Positions 24,811 through 34,696 of a stretch of DNA of 64,000 nucleotides are shown piece by piece; the stretch's first letter is position 1; each line of letters starts with the position of its first letter. The stretch is taken from NCBI RefSeq assembly GCF_019733355.1, contig NZ_JAIHLQ010000023.1, positions 1 through 64,000 of the forward strand, in the 5' to 3' direction. The position numbers and the translations under genes were made by a program. Under the pieces are notes generated by a model, which worked only from the letters and a program-made list of their open reading frames with translations, ran no database searches and had not been told where the DNA came from. This DNA comes from Pseudomonas baetica. GTDB lineage: Bacteria > Pseudomonadota > Gammaproteobacteria > Pseudomonadales > Pseudomonadaceae.

Positions 24811-25623
24811 ATGCCTTTGATCACGCAGTTATTCGCAGTGCTGGTTTTTGCTTGCCTGAGCTTCGCCGCTCGAGGCGAGAAGTTGCGTATTGTCACCGAG
24901 CCATGGGCGCCGTACGTGTACGAGGAGAACGGCAAGAAACTCGGGCTGGACTTCGAAACCACGGCCATCGTGTTCAAGCGCCTGGGCATTGAAGTCGAAT
25001 GGCAATTCCTGCCCTGGAAGCGTTGCCTGTCGATGCTGGAAACCGGCCAGGCCGACGGCGCACTGGACATCTTTCACAGCGACGAGCGCGACGCCACCCT
25101 GCTCTATCCCAGCGAACCGCTGTCGGACGTCGAGTTCGTGATGTTCTATGCCAACGACCGGCCGCACCCTTTCAGCCAACTCGAACAACTCAAGGGCCTG
25201 ACCATCGGCACCTCGCCGGGTTATCTCTACAGTCCCGACTTCAGCGAATCAACATTGTTTACCCGTGAACCGGCCCCCACCCACGAAGCGAACTTCGGCA
25301 AGCTGTTACGCGGTCGTATCGACTTGTTGATCACTGATCGCCGCGTCGGCCAGCATTTGCTCGATGAGCTGAATCTGCGCGATCAGATCAGCGAAAACCC
25401 TACCGTTATTAGCCGCCAGAGCCAATTTCTCGCGGTTCGGCGCAATGCCGGGATGGATTTGCTGGTGCAACGCTTCGGCGCAGAACTCAAACGTTTCAAG
25501 CGAGAACCGGCCTATGCCGTACTCAGCGCACGCTATGGCGCGGCGCCTGTCGAGGACCCGCCGTTGGGCTCTGCCTCGGCCAGCCGCAAAACCGTTGAGC
25601 AGCAGGAAAGCAGCGCGCAGTGA
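24811..25623 (+). CDS. Periplasmic solute-binding protein, family 3 (orphan)
   Basis: A 270-residue protein with an N-terminal signal peptide (MPLITQLFAVLVFACLSFAA, then RGEK). The mature part begins LRIVTEPWAPYVYEENGKKLGLDFE, the usual opening of amino-acid type SBP_bac_3 proteins, and continues through DGALDIFHSDERDATLLYPSEPL and KGLTIGTSPGYLY, making two lobes. No ABC permease or ATPase gene lies nearby, so it may serve a distant transporter or a sensor. The C-terminal ~25 residues are polar and low-complexity. Confidence 0.82.
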   Translation: MPLITQLFAVLVFACLSFAARGEKLRIVTEPWAPYVYEENGKKLGLDFETTAIVFKRLGIEVEWQFLPWKRCLSMLETGQADGALDIFHSDERDATLLYPSEPLSDVEFVMFYANDRPHPFSQLEQLKGLTIGTSPGYLYSPDFSESTLFTREPAPTHEANFGKLLRGRIDLLITDRRVGQHLLDELNLRDQISENPTVISRQSQFLAVRRNAGMDLLVQRFGAELKRFKREPAYAVLSARYGAAPVEDPPLGSASASRKTVEQQESSAQ

Positions 25624-25632
25624 TTGCTCTGT

Positions 25633-25845
25633 TATACTCCGGCGTTCCCGCCAGGCTCACGCCCGGACGCCCGGAACCGTAACAGGCCTCTCGACCCGCT
25701 ACAGCGCAGCTTTCCAGCCCGCGCGAGCGCTCCAGACGTGCCTTCGGAACCGCAGCAGGACCGGACGGGATTGCGTCCTCTTAAACGTGATTCGCGCCAG
25801 GCAAGACTCCCATTGGGCCAAGCCCTAACTAAAACAGGATTACTC
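25633..25845 (+). promoter_or_regulatory. Promoter and long 5' leader of rhlE
   Basis: A good -10 hexamer TATACT lies at 25633-25638 immediately after the upstream stop, without a clear -35. If used, it gives a ~200-base untranslated leader before the rhlE ATG. The frame is open across the leader, but the DEAD-box homology starts at MSFASLGLS, so I treat this part as untranslated. Confidence 0.45.
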
Positions 25846-27729
25846 ATGTCCTTTGCTTCCCTCGGTCTCTCCGAGGCTTTAGTCCGCGCCATCAACGATG
25901 CGGGCTATACCGAGCCTACTCCGGTGCAACAGCGGGCCATTCCCGCCGTGTTGCAAGGTCGCGACCTGATGGTTGCGGCACAGACAGGTACTGGTAAAAC
26001 CGGCGGCTTCGCCCTGCCGATCCTGGAGCGCCTGTTCCCCAACGGTCACCCGGACAAATCCCAGCGTCACGGCCCGCGCCAACCGCGTGTATTGGTTCTG
26101 ACCCCGACCCGCGAACTCGCGGCCCAGGTTCACGAGAGCTTCAAGATCTACGCCCGTGACCTGAAATTCGTCAGCGCCTGCATCTTTGGTGGCGTCGGCA
26201 TGAACCCGCAGGTTCAGGCCATGTCCCGTGGCGTTGACGTGCTCGTCGCTTGCCCGGGTCGCTTGCTCGACCTCGCCGGCCAAGGCAGCGTCGATCTGTC
26301 CCACGTTGAAATCCTCGTCCTCGACGAAGCCGACCGCATGCTCGACATGGGCTTTGTCCACGACGTGAAGAAAGTGCTCGCGCGTCTGCCGGCCAAGCGT
26401 CAGAACCTGCTGTTCTCGGCGACGTTCTCCAAAGACATCACCGACCTTGCCGGCAAACTGCTGCACAACCCGGAACGCATCGAAGTGACACCGCCGAACA
26501 CCACGGTCGAGCGCATCGAACAACGCGTGTTCCGCCTGCCGGCCAGTCACAAGCGTGCGTTGTTGGCGCACCTGATCACCGCAGGCGCCTGGGAACAGGT
26601 GCTGGTGTTCACCCGCACCAAGCACGGCGCCAACCGTTTGGCCGAATACCTGGACAAGCATGGCCTGCCGGCCGTGGCAATCCACGGTAACAAGAGCCAG
26701 AACGCCCGCACCAAAGCCCTGGCCGACTTCAAGGCTGGCGAAGTGCGCATCCTGGTGGCCACCGACATCGCCGCTCGCGGTCTGGACATCGACCAGTTGC
26801 CACACGTCGTCAACTTCGAACTGCCGAACGTTGATGAAGATTATGTTCACCGTATTGGCCGTACTGGCCGTGCCGGCCGTTCGGGCGAGGCGATCTCGCT
26901 GGTTGCTCCGGACGAAGAAAAGCTGCTGAAAAGCATCGAACGCATGACCAAGCAGAAAATCGCCGATGGCAACTTGATGGGCTTCGATTCGAGCACCATT
27001 GAAGCCGAGAAGCCTGAAGTCCGTGAACGTCCGGACGTGCGCAATCCGCGCAACCCTCGCGGCCCACGCGGTGACGGCCCGAATGGCGGCGGCGGTGGCG
27101 GCGGTCGTAAAGACAAAGGCAAAGACAAGGGCAAAGACAAGCCCGCCGGCGAACGTGGCGAGCGTCCTGCCCGTCAACAGAAACCACGCGAAGGCACTCC
27201 GTCCCGCGAACAACGTCCGAGCCAACCGGCACGTGCGGCCGCTGACCGTGCACCGGACGAGTTTCTTGACGACGATGTCGATAACTTCGGTAACCGCGTT
27301 GATTACGTACCCAAGCCAGCCCCTGCCGGCGGCCGTGGTCGCCGTCCAGGCGCACCGGCTCAGGGCGCAGGCGCAGGTTCAGGCGCTCCACGCGGCGGTC
27401 AGCCACAAGGTCGTCAGAACGGTCCGCGCAACAACAATGGTTCGAGCACCGGCACTCCGCCGGGCAAACGCAGCGGCCCTCGCAACGGTGCTCCGCGTGA
27501 TGGTCAGGGTCGTCGTGACGAATCCTCGTCGTCCTCGTCGCGCAACCGCCGTCCGGCCCGTGACGATCAGCCACGCACCGAACCGGCTGTGCAGAACCCG
27601 CGCAGCAATGGCCCGAAGATCATGCACAAGGAATCGAAAGCCGACCGCTTCCCGACGCCTGAGCAACTCGATCAACTGCCAAGCCGCCCGCGTGGCGAAA
27701 AACCAGCGTTGCTGACACGCAATCGCTGA
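25846..27729 (+). CDS. rhlE: DEAD-box ATP-dependent RNA helicase RhlE
   Basis: Unwinds RNA duplexes during ribosome assembly and RNA decay. From the ATG at 25846 it has 627 residues. The Q motif is EPTPVQQRAIP, Walker A AQTGTGKT is at 45-52, then PTRELAAQV, VLDEADRMLDMGF and SAT follow in domain 1, with ARGLDIDQLPHVVN and HRIGRTGRAGR in domain 2. The last ~230 residues are a disordered tail rich in Gly, Arg, Pro and Lys, longer than in E. coli RhlE and suited to RNA binding or condensate formation. Confidence 0.95.
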   Translation: MSFASLGLSEALVRAINDAGYTEPTPVQQRAIPAVLQGRDLMVAAQTGTGKTGGFALPILERLFPNGHPDKSQRHGPRQPRVLVLTPTRELAAQVHESFKIYARDLKFVSACIFGGVGMNPQVQAMSRGVDVLVACPGRLLDLAGQGSVDLSHVEILVLDEADRMLDMGFVHDVKKVLARLPAKRQNLLFSATFSKDITDLAGKLLHNPERIEVTPPNTTVERIEQRVFRLPASHKRALLAHLITAGAWEQVLVFTRTKHGANRLAEYLDKHGLPAVAIHGNKSQNARTKALADFKAGEVRILVATDIAARGLDIDQLPHVVNFELPNVDEDYVHRIGRTGRAGRSGEAISLVAPDEEKLLKSIERMTKQKIADGNLMGFDSSTIEAEKPEVRERPDVRNPRNPRGPRGDGPNGGGGGGGRKDKGKDKGKDKPAGERGERPARQQKPREGTPSREQRPSQPARAAADRAPDEFLDDDVDNFGNRVDYVPKPAPAGGRGRRPGAPAQGAGAGSGAPRGGQPQGRQNGPRNNNGSSTGTPPGKRSGPRNGAPRDGQGRRDESSSSSSRNRRPARDDQPRTEPAVQNPRSNGPKIMHKESKADRFPTPEQLDQLPSRPRGEKPALLTRNR

Positions 27730-27744
27730 GTTGACGCTGCCATG

Positions 27745-27780
27745 AAAAATGCCCCGGTTCGAAAGAGCCGGGGCATTTTT
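27745..27780 (+). terminator. Rho-independent terminator after rhlE
   Basis: AAAAATGCCCCGG (27745-27757) pairs with CCGGGGCATTTTT across a short imperfect loop, 16 bases beyond the rhlE stop, followed by more T. Confidence 0.92.
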
Positions 27781-27818
27781 TATGAGCCTGCAGATATCAC
27801 TAAATCACTGCACATTCA

Positions 27819-27909
27819 CTGTGGGAGCGAGCCTGCTCGCGAAAGCGGTCATTCAGCCAACATCAATACTGACTGACCTGACGCCTTCGCGAGCAGGCTC
27901 GCTCCCACA
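27819..27909. repeat. Inverted REP pair
   Basis: TGTGGGAGCGAGCCTGCTCG (from 27820) faces CGAGCAGGCTCGCTCCCACA (to 27909). Both copies share the GAGCCTG variant core, so the pair probably arose or was homogenised together. Confidence 0.85.
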
Positions 27910-27928
27910 AGGAAGGGGGCGGGCAATC

Positions 27929-27964
27929 AAAAACGCCCCCGGTCTTACGACCGGGGGCGTTTTT
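27929..27964. terminator. Bidirectional terminator before the yceI-like gene end
   Basis: A perfect 16-bp stem AAAAACGCCCCCGGTC (27929-27944) with its complement (27949-27964) closes a TTAC loop. It ends the reverse-strand yceI transcript whose stop is at 27981. Confidence 0.9.
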
Positions 27965-27980
27965 GTGTGGCGGGCGAAAG

Positions 27981-28574
27981 TTACTTCGCTTTCACACCTT
28001 CAAACGAGATGTACAGGTCGACGTTGTCGGACTGTGGGCCCAGATCCATCATCTTGCCGAAATCAGAACGCTTGATGCTGGTGGTGCCTTCGAAGCCGGC
28101 ACGGTAGCCGCCCCACGGATCCTTGCCTTCACCCAGGAACACAGCCTTGACCACGATTGGCTTGGTCACGCCGTGCAGAGTCAGGTCGCCGGTCACGTCA
28201 GCCGTGTCTTTGCCCGCAGCGTTTTTGCCGGTGGACTTGACGCTGGTGGAGACGAACTTGGCGTCAGCGAATTTGCCCACGTCCAGAAAGTCTTTGCTGG
28301 AGATGTGCTTGTCGCGTTCGGCATGGTTGGTGAACACGCTGGCGGTGCGCACGTTGAATACGATTTTGCTGTCTTCAGGCTTGGCAGCATCAAAGCTGAA
28401 CTTGCCGTCGATGTCCTTGAACGTACCGGTGATGTAGCTGTAACCCAGGTGGCTGATCTTGAAGTCAACGAAGGCGTGTTGGCCTTCCTTGTCGACGGTG
28501 TAGTCAGCGGCCATTACGTTGGCGGACAGCACGGCAGAACCGATTGCCAGAGCGGCCAGAGTCTTTTTCAACAT
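27981..28574 (-). CDS. yceI: YceI-family periplasmic lipid-binding protein
   Basis: A 197-residue protein with a clear signal peptide (MLKKTLAALAIGSAVLSANVMA). The mature part is a lipocalin-like barrel: YTVDKEGQHAFVDFKISHLGYSYITGTF, VNVRTASV-type strands, and TGDLTLHGVTKPIVVKAVFLG, the YceI signature. Family members bind isoprenoid-like lipids such as ubiquinone-8. The P. aeruginosa orthologue at this locus has been reported as the secreted protease PasP, so two functions are on record for the family. It follows the cytochrome b561 gene by 31 bases. Confidence 0.92.
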   Translation of the reverse strand: MLKKTLAALAIGSAVLSANVMAADYTVDKEGQHAFVDFKISHLGYSYITGTFKDIDGKFSFDAAKPEDSKIVFNVRTASVFTNHAERDKHISSKDFLDVGKFADAKFVSTSVKSTGKNAAGKDTADVTGDLTLHGVTKPIVVKAVFLGEGKDPWGGYRAGFEGTTSIKRSDFGKMMDLGPQSDNVDLYISFEGVKAK

Positions 28575-28605
28575 GCTTTCTTTTCCTTTGAGTCAAGGTT
28601 GAGCT

Positions 28606-29157
28606 TCAGGCTTTGCGACCGAGCATTCGAGCGAGGGTCGCATCACGATCGATAAAGTGGTGCTTCAGTGCTGCCAACGCATGGAGGCCGGAAAAAATTA
28701 CCACCACCCACGCCAGCCAGAGATGAATCACCCCAGCGGTATCTGCCTGATCCGGTAGCCCGGAGAGCAGTGCAGGAACTTCAAACAGGCCAAACACCGG
28801 GATCCCGACACCGTCTGCGGTGGAAATCAGGTAACCGGCAATCATCACAGCGAACAGACCGAGGTACAGAAACCCGTGGCCGAACCTGGCGCCGATACGG
28901 GTCATGCGGCTGTAGCTTTGCAGCGTCGGCGGCGGTGGGCTGATAAAGCGCCACAACACCCGCAACACCATCACACCCAGCAGCACCAGACCGATGCTTT
29001 TATGCAGGTCCGGCGCGTCTTTGCGCCAAGTGCTGTAGTAATCCAGCCCCACCATCCACAAGCCCAGCGCGAACAGTCCAAAGACCACCAGCGCCACGCC
29101 CCAGTGCATGAAGATGCTGACCCAACCATAGCGCGAAGAAGAGTTACGTAGCTGCAT
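28606..29157 (-). CDS. Cytochrome b561-family membrane protein
   Basis: A 183-residue four-helix inner-membrane cytochrome. The heme-ligand histidines are visible in FMHWGVALVV (helix 1), DLHKSIGLVLLG (helix 2) and SGLHALAALKHH (helix 4). It would move electrons between the quinone pool and a periplasmic acceptor. ATG at 29157 is chosen because MQLRNSSSRYGWVSIFMHW is the family start; the longer frame adds ten unrelated residues. It pairs with yceI as E. coli yceJ does. Confidence 0.9.
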   Translation of the reverse strand: MQLRNSSSRYGWVSIFMHWGVALVVFGLFALGLWMVGLDYYSTWRKDAPDLHKSIGLVLLGVMVLRVLWRFISPPPPTLQSYSRMTRIGARFGHGFLYLGLFAVMIAGYLISTADGVGIPVFGLFEVPALLSGLPDQADTAGVIHLWLAWVVVIFSGLHALAALKHHFIDRDATLARMLGRKA

Positions 29158-29397
29158 TGCCCAAATCCTGTGAGAACTGCGAACCAAGACTAGCGAGTTA
29201 TCTATCGAATTAAAGCGGAAAATTTCGCTTTGAAATATCGAGAAATACGATCAAGAGTCTGAAAGTAGCGTGTTAAGAAAAGATTAAAGGCGAAAGTGTT
29301 GTCGATTGTTGGCCATCGATCTCGAACGTGTACGGCCTGAACAGGCCCGTTCCCACAGTTTTTGCAGTGACCGCAATATTTGTGAACAGCACCGCCC

Positions 29398-29428
29398 CAT
29401 GTGGGAGCCGGCTTGCCCGCGATGAGGC
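29398..29428. repeat. Single degenerate REP element
   Basis: ATGTGGGAGCCGGCTTGCCC and following bases resemble one REP arm. A weak partner, GGCCCGTTCCCACA, ends near 29357. Apart from this and the adjacent terminator, the 327-base gap 29158-29484 holds nothing I recognise. Confidence 0.5.
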
Positions 29429-29441
29429 CCTTACAGGCAAA

Positions 29442-29473
29442 AAAAAACGCGGCATCAGAGCCGCGCTTTTTTT
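29442..29473 (-). terminator. Terminator of the amine oxidase gene
   Basis: GCGGC and GCCGC arms around ATCAGA are flanked by an A run (left) and T run (right), so transcription from either side can end here. It lies 12 bases beyond the amine oxidase stop on the reverse strand. Confidence 0.8.
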
Positions 29474-29484
29474 ACCGAAAGGCC

Positions 29485-31260
29485 TTACTGCGCCTTGGTT
29501 TCGCTCGTTGCAGCAGGCTTGGCGGCAGGTTTTGCCGCTGGCTTCTTCGCCGGCTCAGTCTTTTTCGCTGCTGGCTTGGCCGCAGGTTTTTTGGCTTGGG
29601 TTTTGGCCGCAGGCTTCTTCGCAGCCGGCTTGGTCGCCGCTTTCTTCGCTGGCTCAGCTTTTACCGCAGCAGCAGGCTTCGGCGCTTCCACCGGAGCTGG
29701 CGCAGGTGCTGGGGTTGGCGCTGGAGCCACGGGGGCTGGAGCCGGTTCCGGGGCCTTGGCTGGCGCTGGCTTCTTCTCGTCATCGGAGCCGCCAAACAGG
29801 TTGCTGAAGAAGTTGCCCTTCTTCGCCGCCACAGCACCCGCTGCGCCTGCCGCTGCTGCAGCCGGAACCACTTTGGCTGGTTCAAACGACTTGCCTGCCG
29901 CCAGATCTTCAACCTGGCTGGCCGCTCGCTGACCGGTGCGCAGTGCGCCTTCCAACGTGCCCGGGTACAAGGTGTCGGTGTGTTCGCCAGCAAACGCTAC
30001 GCGTTGCAGCGGGCGTTCCCACAGGCGCCAGAACTTGCTGATCTGGCCTGGACCGAAGGCCAGGTAGGCGCCGCCCATCGACGGGTCGATGCTGTAGCGG
30101 CGGATCTCATAACCGGTGAACGAGCCGCGGGCCTGTGGATAAAACGCGTGCAGACGAATCAGCACCTGATCGACCACCTGCTTGTCGCCGAACGCTTGCA
30201 TCACACGAGCATTGTCGCCGGACAGGTTGATCACCACGTTGGCACCGCCCTTCAACGCTGGCTCGATCCACAACATGCCCAGACCTGTGTTGCTATAGAT
30301 CTCGCCGGACATGCGCGCCTTGCTTTCCCACACGGGCGTCTTGAACTTGAGCATGATCTGGTCGCGCCAGCCGTAGTTGGTGCCCTTGATCGCCGCCAGA
30401 TGCTGAGCGTCGAGTGCCGGCGTCATCTGAATCTTGTTCAAGGCGCGCAGCGGCACGGCCAGCACCACGTAATCAGCCTGATAACCCACAGCGCCGACTT
30501 TGACGGTCACACCGTCCTTGTCCTGGCTGATGGCCGACACCGGCGAGTTGGTCTTGATGACCTTGATCTGTTTGACGAAGGCCTGGGCCAGCACCTGGCT
30601 GCCGCCGACCAGACGCGCAGCGCGCAAGTCACGGTCGGAGACACCGCGATACACGCGGTTCTGCTGGGCGAAGTACAGCAGCGACAGACGCGAGGGTTCG
30701 TCGTAGTGGGTGCGGATGTCCTGATTGATCAACTGGCGCGCGGTGGCTGGCAGGTTCTGCTTGTCGAGCCAGCTCGACACGTTGATTTGATCCAGTGCGT
30801 GCAGCGTGTTGGTCGCCGCCGGGTTCTGCGGATCGTCGATCGAGCGCGCCAGATCGTCGAGGGTTTTCTGATAGCGTTTCATCGCATCGGCAGTGGCCGG
30901 TTGCTTGGTCGCCAGATCAGCGGCGGAGAAATACTCACCGTCGATCAGATAACCCGGCGTGCGCACGAATTCCGGCGCCGGCGTGGTGCTCAACTTGAAC
31001 GTCGAGACGTACTTGTTCAGCACCGGCTGAGTCTTGTCGTTGCCGATCCACTCGCTGGTGGCCATGCCCGAACGACCGCCCAGGCTTGGCTTGGCTTCCA
31101 GCAACGTCACCTGCCAGCCCTTGTTTTGCAGCTCGTAGGCGGCCGTCAGACCCGACAGGCCGCCGCCGATCACGATTGCAGTTTTATCCTTGGCCAGCGC
31201 TGTAACGCTGAACAGCCCCAACATCACCAGCGCACAGGCGCGCAGCCAACCGACAGACAT
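29485..31260 (-). CDS. Flavin-containing monoamine oxidase-like protein with Ala/Lys/Pro-rich tail
   Basis: A 591-residue protein. It starts with a signal-like segment (MSVGWLRACALVMLGLFSV), then the FAD-binding motif IVIGGGLSGLTAAYELQ (29-45) and LLEAKPSLGGRSG. The amine oxidase fold ends with FAGEHTDTLYPGTLEGALRTG, the C-terminal FAD motif. After that come an alanine stretch and a last ~96 residues (496-591) almost wholly Ala, Lys and Pro with KPAA repeats, like histone H1 or Pseudomonas AlgP. Predicted to oxidise an amine and to be exported; the basic tail's role is unknown. Confidence 0.85.
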   Translation of the reverse strand: MSVGWLRACALVMLGLFSVTALAKDKTAIVIGGGLSGLTAAYELQNKGWQVTLLEAKPSLGGRSGMATSEWIGNDKTQPVLNKYVSTFKLSTTPAPEFVRTPGYLIDGEYFSAADLATKQPATADAMKRYQKTLDDLARSIDDPQNPAATNTLHALDQINVSSWLDKQNLPATARQLINQDIRTHYDEPSRLSLLYFAQQNRVYRGVSDRDLRAARLVGGSQVLAQAFVKQIKVIKTNSPVSAISQDKDGVTVKVGAVGYQADYVVLAVPLRALNKIQMTPALDAQHLAAIKGTNYGWRDQIMLKFKTPVWESKARMSGEIYSNTGLGMLWIEPALKGGANVVINLSGDNARVMQAFGDKQVVDQVLIRLHAFYPQARGSFTGYEIRRYSIDPSMGGAYLAFGPGQISKFWRLWERPLQRVAFAGEHTDTLYPGTLEGALRTGQRAASQVEDLAAGKSFEPAKVVPAAAAAGAAGAVAAKKGNFFSNLFGGSDDEKKPAPAKAPEPAPAPVAPAPTPAPAPAPVEAPKPAAAVKAEPAKKAATKPAAKKPAAKTQAKKPAAKPAAKKTEPAKKPAAKPAAKPAATSETKAQ

Positions 31261-31483
31261 TCAGCGAACTCCGGAAATACACGTAGGAAAAAGCAGTTTT
31301 GCGGGTCAGACGACCCAAAGAACCGCGAAGAATACGTTAGCCATCAAAGCGCCGCCAGCGACGTCTATCGGCTCATACAAAGTAGCTCAATCGACACAAT
31401 GGGTTGTTCCCGCGCGATGCATTGCATAGGCTTGCGCGATTGTTTGCCCGCGCCTGACGCGAGCCGCCTCGAGGAGACTGTAA

Positions 31484-32890
<1,407 letters not shown>

Positions 32891-32924
32891 TTCGGTTTAC
32901 TTTAGATTTGCGGTGTTTGGACTG

Positions 32925-32995
32925 CCGCTTTCGCGAGCAAGCCAGCTCCCACATTTTGGAATGCATTTCCCTGTGGGAGCGGGCTTGCTCGCGAA
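32925..32995. repeat. Inverted REP pair between bioA and rsmE
   Basis: CGCGAGCAAGCCAGCTCCCA (within 32925-32953) faces GGGAGCGGGCTTGCTCGCGA (within 32971-32995). The arms are separated by only 17 bases. Confidence 0.85.
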
Positions 32996-33043
32996 TGAAG
33001 TCGACACCGATCCACCTGATTCACATTTTTCCAGAGATCCAAC

Positions 33044-33763
33044 ATGAGACTGTCCCGCTTCTTTATCGACGCCCCGCTGAGCACTGGCGAACACGAACTG
33101 CCGGAAGCCCAGGCGCATTACATCAGCCGCGTGCTGCGCATGGCCGAGGGCGATGCGGTGCAGATGTTCGACGGCTCCGGCCATGAGTTTCGCGGATCGC
33201 TGCTGGAAGTCGGCAAGAAACGCGTCGTCGTGCAGATAGACGAGCAGTTGCCCGGCCAGATTGAATCGCCGTTACAGATTCACCTCGGCCAGGGCCTGTC
33301 CCGGGGCGAGCGGATGGACTGGGCGATTCAGAAGGCCACCGAACTGGGTGTCAGTGAAATCACCCCGATCTTCAGCGAGCGCTGTGAAGTGCGGCTCAAG
33401 GACGAACGCGCTGACAAACGCCTGCTGCACTGGCGTCAGGTCGCAATCAGTGCGTGTGAACAGTGTGGTCGTTCGCGGGTGCCGGTGATTCATCCGCCAG
33501 TGTTGCTGGCCGATTGGCTGAAGCAGACGCAGGCAGACCTGAAACTGGTTTTGCATCCGGTGGCCGAGCCGCTGGTGAGCCATGCAAAACCTTCGACGCT
33601 GGCGTTCCTGATTGGCCCTGAGGGTGGCTTGTCCGATGCCGAGGTCGAGTTGGCCAAGGGCAATGGTTTTCACGCTGCACGCCTCGGCCCGCGAGTGCTG
33701 CGCACCGAGACGGCACCGGTTGTGGCGTTGGCGGTGGCCCAACAGTTGTGGGGTGATTTCTAG
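33044..33763 (+). CDS. rsmE: 16S rRNA (uracil-1498-N3)-methyltransferase
   Basis: Methylates U1498 of 16S rRNA in the 30S subunit using SAM. The 239-residue protein has an N-terminal PUA-like domain (MRLSRFFIDAPLSTGEHELP... HYISRVLRMAEGDAVQMFDG) and a C-terminal SPOUT knot with LIGPEGGLSDAEVELA and LGPRVLRTETAPVVAL, the conserved SAM-binding loops of RsmE. Length is typical. Confidence 0.95.
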   Translation: MRLSRFFIDAPLSTGEHELPEAQAHYISRVLRMAEGDAVQMFDGSGHEFRGSLLEVGKKRVVVQIDEQLPGQIESPLQIHLGQGLSRGERMDWAIQKATELGVSEITPIFSERCEVRLKDERADKRLLHWRQVAISACEQCGRSRVPVIHPPVLLADWLKQTQADLKLVLHPVAEPLVSHAKPSTLAFLIGPEGGLSDAEVELAKGNGFHAARLGPRVLRTETAPVVALAVAQQLWGDF

Positions 33764-33764
33764 G

Positions 33765-33927
33765 GCCTCTTCGCGAGCAAGCCCGCTCCCACAGTAGATC
33801 TTGGGTGTACAAAGAATTTGTGTTCACTGGAAATCCACTGTGGGAGGGGGCTTGCTCCCGAATGCGGTACGTCATTTAACAATGATGTTGGCTGACCTGG
33901 CGCCTTCGGGAGCAAGCCCCTCCCACA
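33765..33927. repeat. Three REP elements of two sequence types
   Basis: A canonical element with CGCGAGCAAGCCCGCTCCCA (33765-33793) is followed by an inverted pair of a different type: TGTGGGAGGGGGCTTGCTCC (from 33839) and GGAGCAAGCCCCTCCCACA (to 33927). In the second type both arms carry the compensating change CGCGA to CCCGA, so the stem is kept. They fill the gap between the convergent rsmE and trhA genes. Confidence 0.85.
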
Positions 33928-33937
33928 GGAACCGCCT

Positions 33938-34555
33938 TCACAGGACGTAAAACAGAATCGCCACGAAGTGCAGCAAACTCCCGGCGATCACGAACAGATG
34001 CCAGATCCCGTGGGCATGCCGTAACCGGTGATCCAGGGCAAAGAAGATAATCCCCACGGTGTACAAAACCCCACCGGTTGCCAGCCAGGCGAAGCCGGTA
34101 GTACCCAGCGCCGCCAGCAACGGCTTGACCGCCACCAGCACAATCCAGCCCATGACCGCGTAAATCACGATCGACAGAATCCGCGCTTCGGAGCGCGGCT
34201 TGATCTCCTGCAGAATGCCGATCAGGGCCAGCCCCCAGACAATCCCGAACAGCGTCCAGCCCCACGGCCCACGCAGCGTCACCAGACAGAACGGCGTGTA
34301 GCTGCCCGCGATCAGCAGGTAGATCGAAAAGTGATCGACCTTCTTCATGATCGCTTTCTTGCGCCCGCGCACGCTGTGGTACACGGTCGAAGCGCTGTAA
34401 AGCACCAGCAAGGTAAAGGCGTAAATCGCCACACTGACAATCTTCCAAGGACTGCCGTCGAGGCTGGCGATCACCAGCATCCAGACCCCGCCGATAAAAG
34501 CCGCCACCGCCCCGACCAGATGGGTCCAGGCGTTCAATCGTTCCCCGTGATACAT
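33938..34555 (-). CDS. trhA: Hemolysin III / TrhA family (PAQR-like) membrane protein
   Basis: A 205-residue seven-helix inner-membrane protein. It opens MYHGERLNAWTHLVGAVAAFIGG, carries STVYHSVRGRKKAIMKKVDHFSIYLLIAGSYTPF in the middle and ends HGIWHLFVIAGSLLHFVAILFYV. These conserved histidine, serine and aspartate positions are the zinc-binding pattern of PAQR/hemolysin III proteins. E. coli TrhA (YqfA) has been linked to membrane-fluidity sensing; a true hemolysin role is doubtful. Confidence 0.9.
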   Translation of the reverse strand: MYHGERLNAWTHLVGAVAAFIGGVWMLVIASLDGSPWKIVSVAIYAFTLLVLYSASTVYHSVRGRKKAIMKKVDHFSIYLLIAGSYTPFCLVTLRGPWGWTLFGIVWGLALIGILQEIKPRSEARILSIVIYAVMGWIVLVAVKPLLAALGTTGFAWLATGGVLYTVGIIFFALDHRLRHAHGIWHLFVIAGSLLHFVAILFYVL

Positions 34556-34696
34556 GTATCGCTCACCTCAAATTCATTGCCGCAGCGCGCAAGGCTCGGG
34601 CCTTGAGCGTAAAAGCGCAATGTTTCTGTTAAACACGAGCCTGCGCAGGTCGTGGTAATTGGGCACAATCGGCCGATACCAAAAAGAGTCCGCGCC

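Noticed and set aside
25624..25845. N-terminal extension of RhlE by 74 residues
   Set aside because: The extension has no helicase homology, is Arg/Pro-rich, and the family start MSFASLGLS lies at 25846. Treated as a leader.
33938..34555. TrhA called as a hemolysin
   Set aside because: The hemolysin III name is historical. The seven-helix PAQR pattern argues for a membrane sensor or hydrolase-like role rather than a pore-forming toxin.
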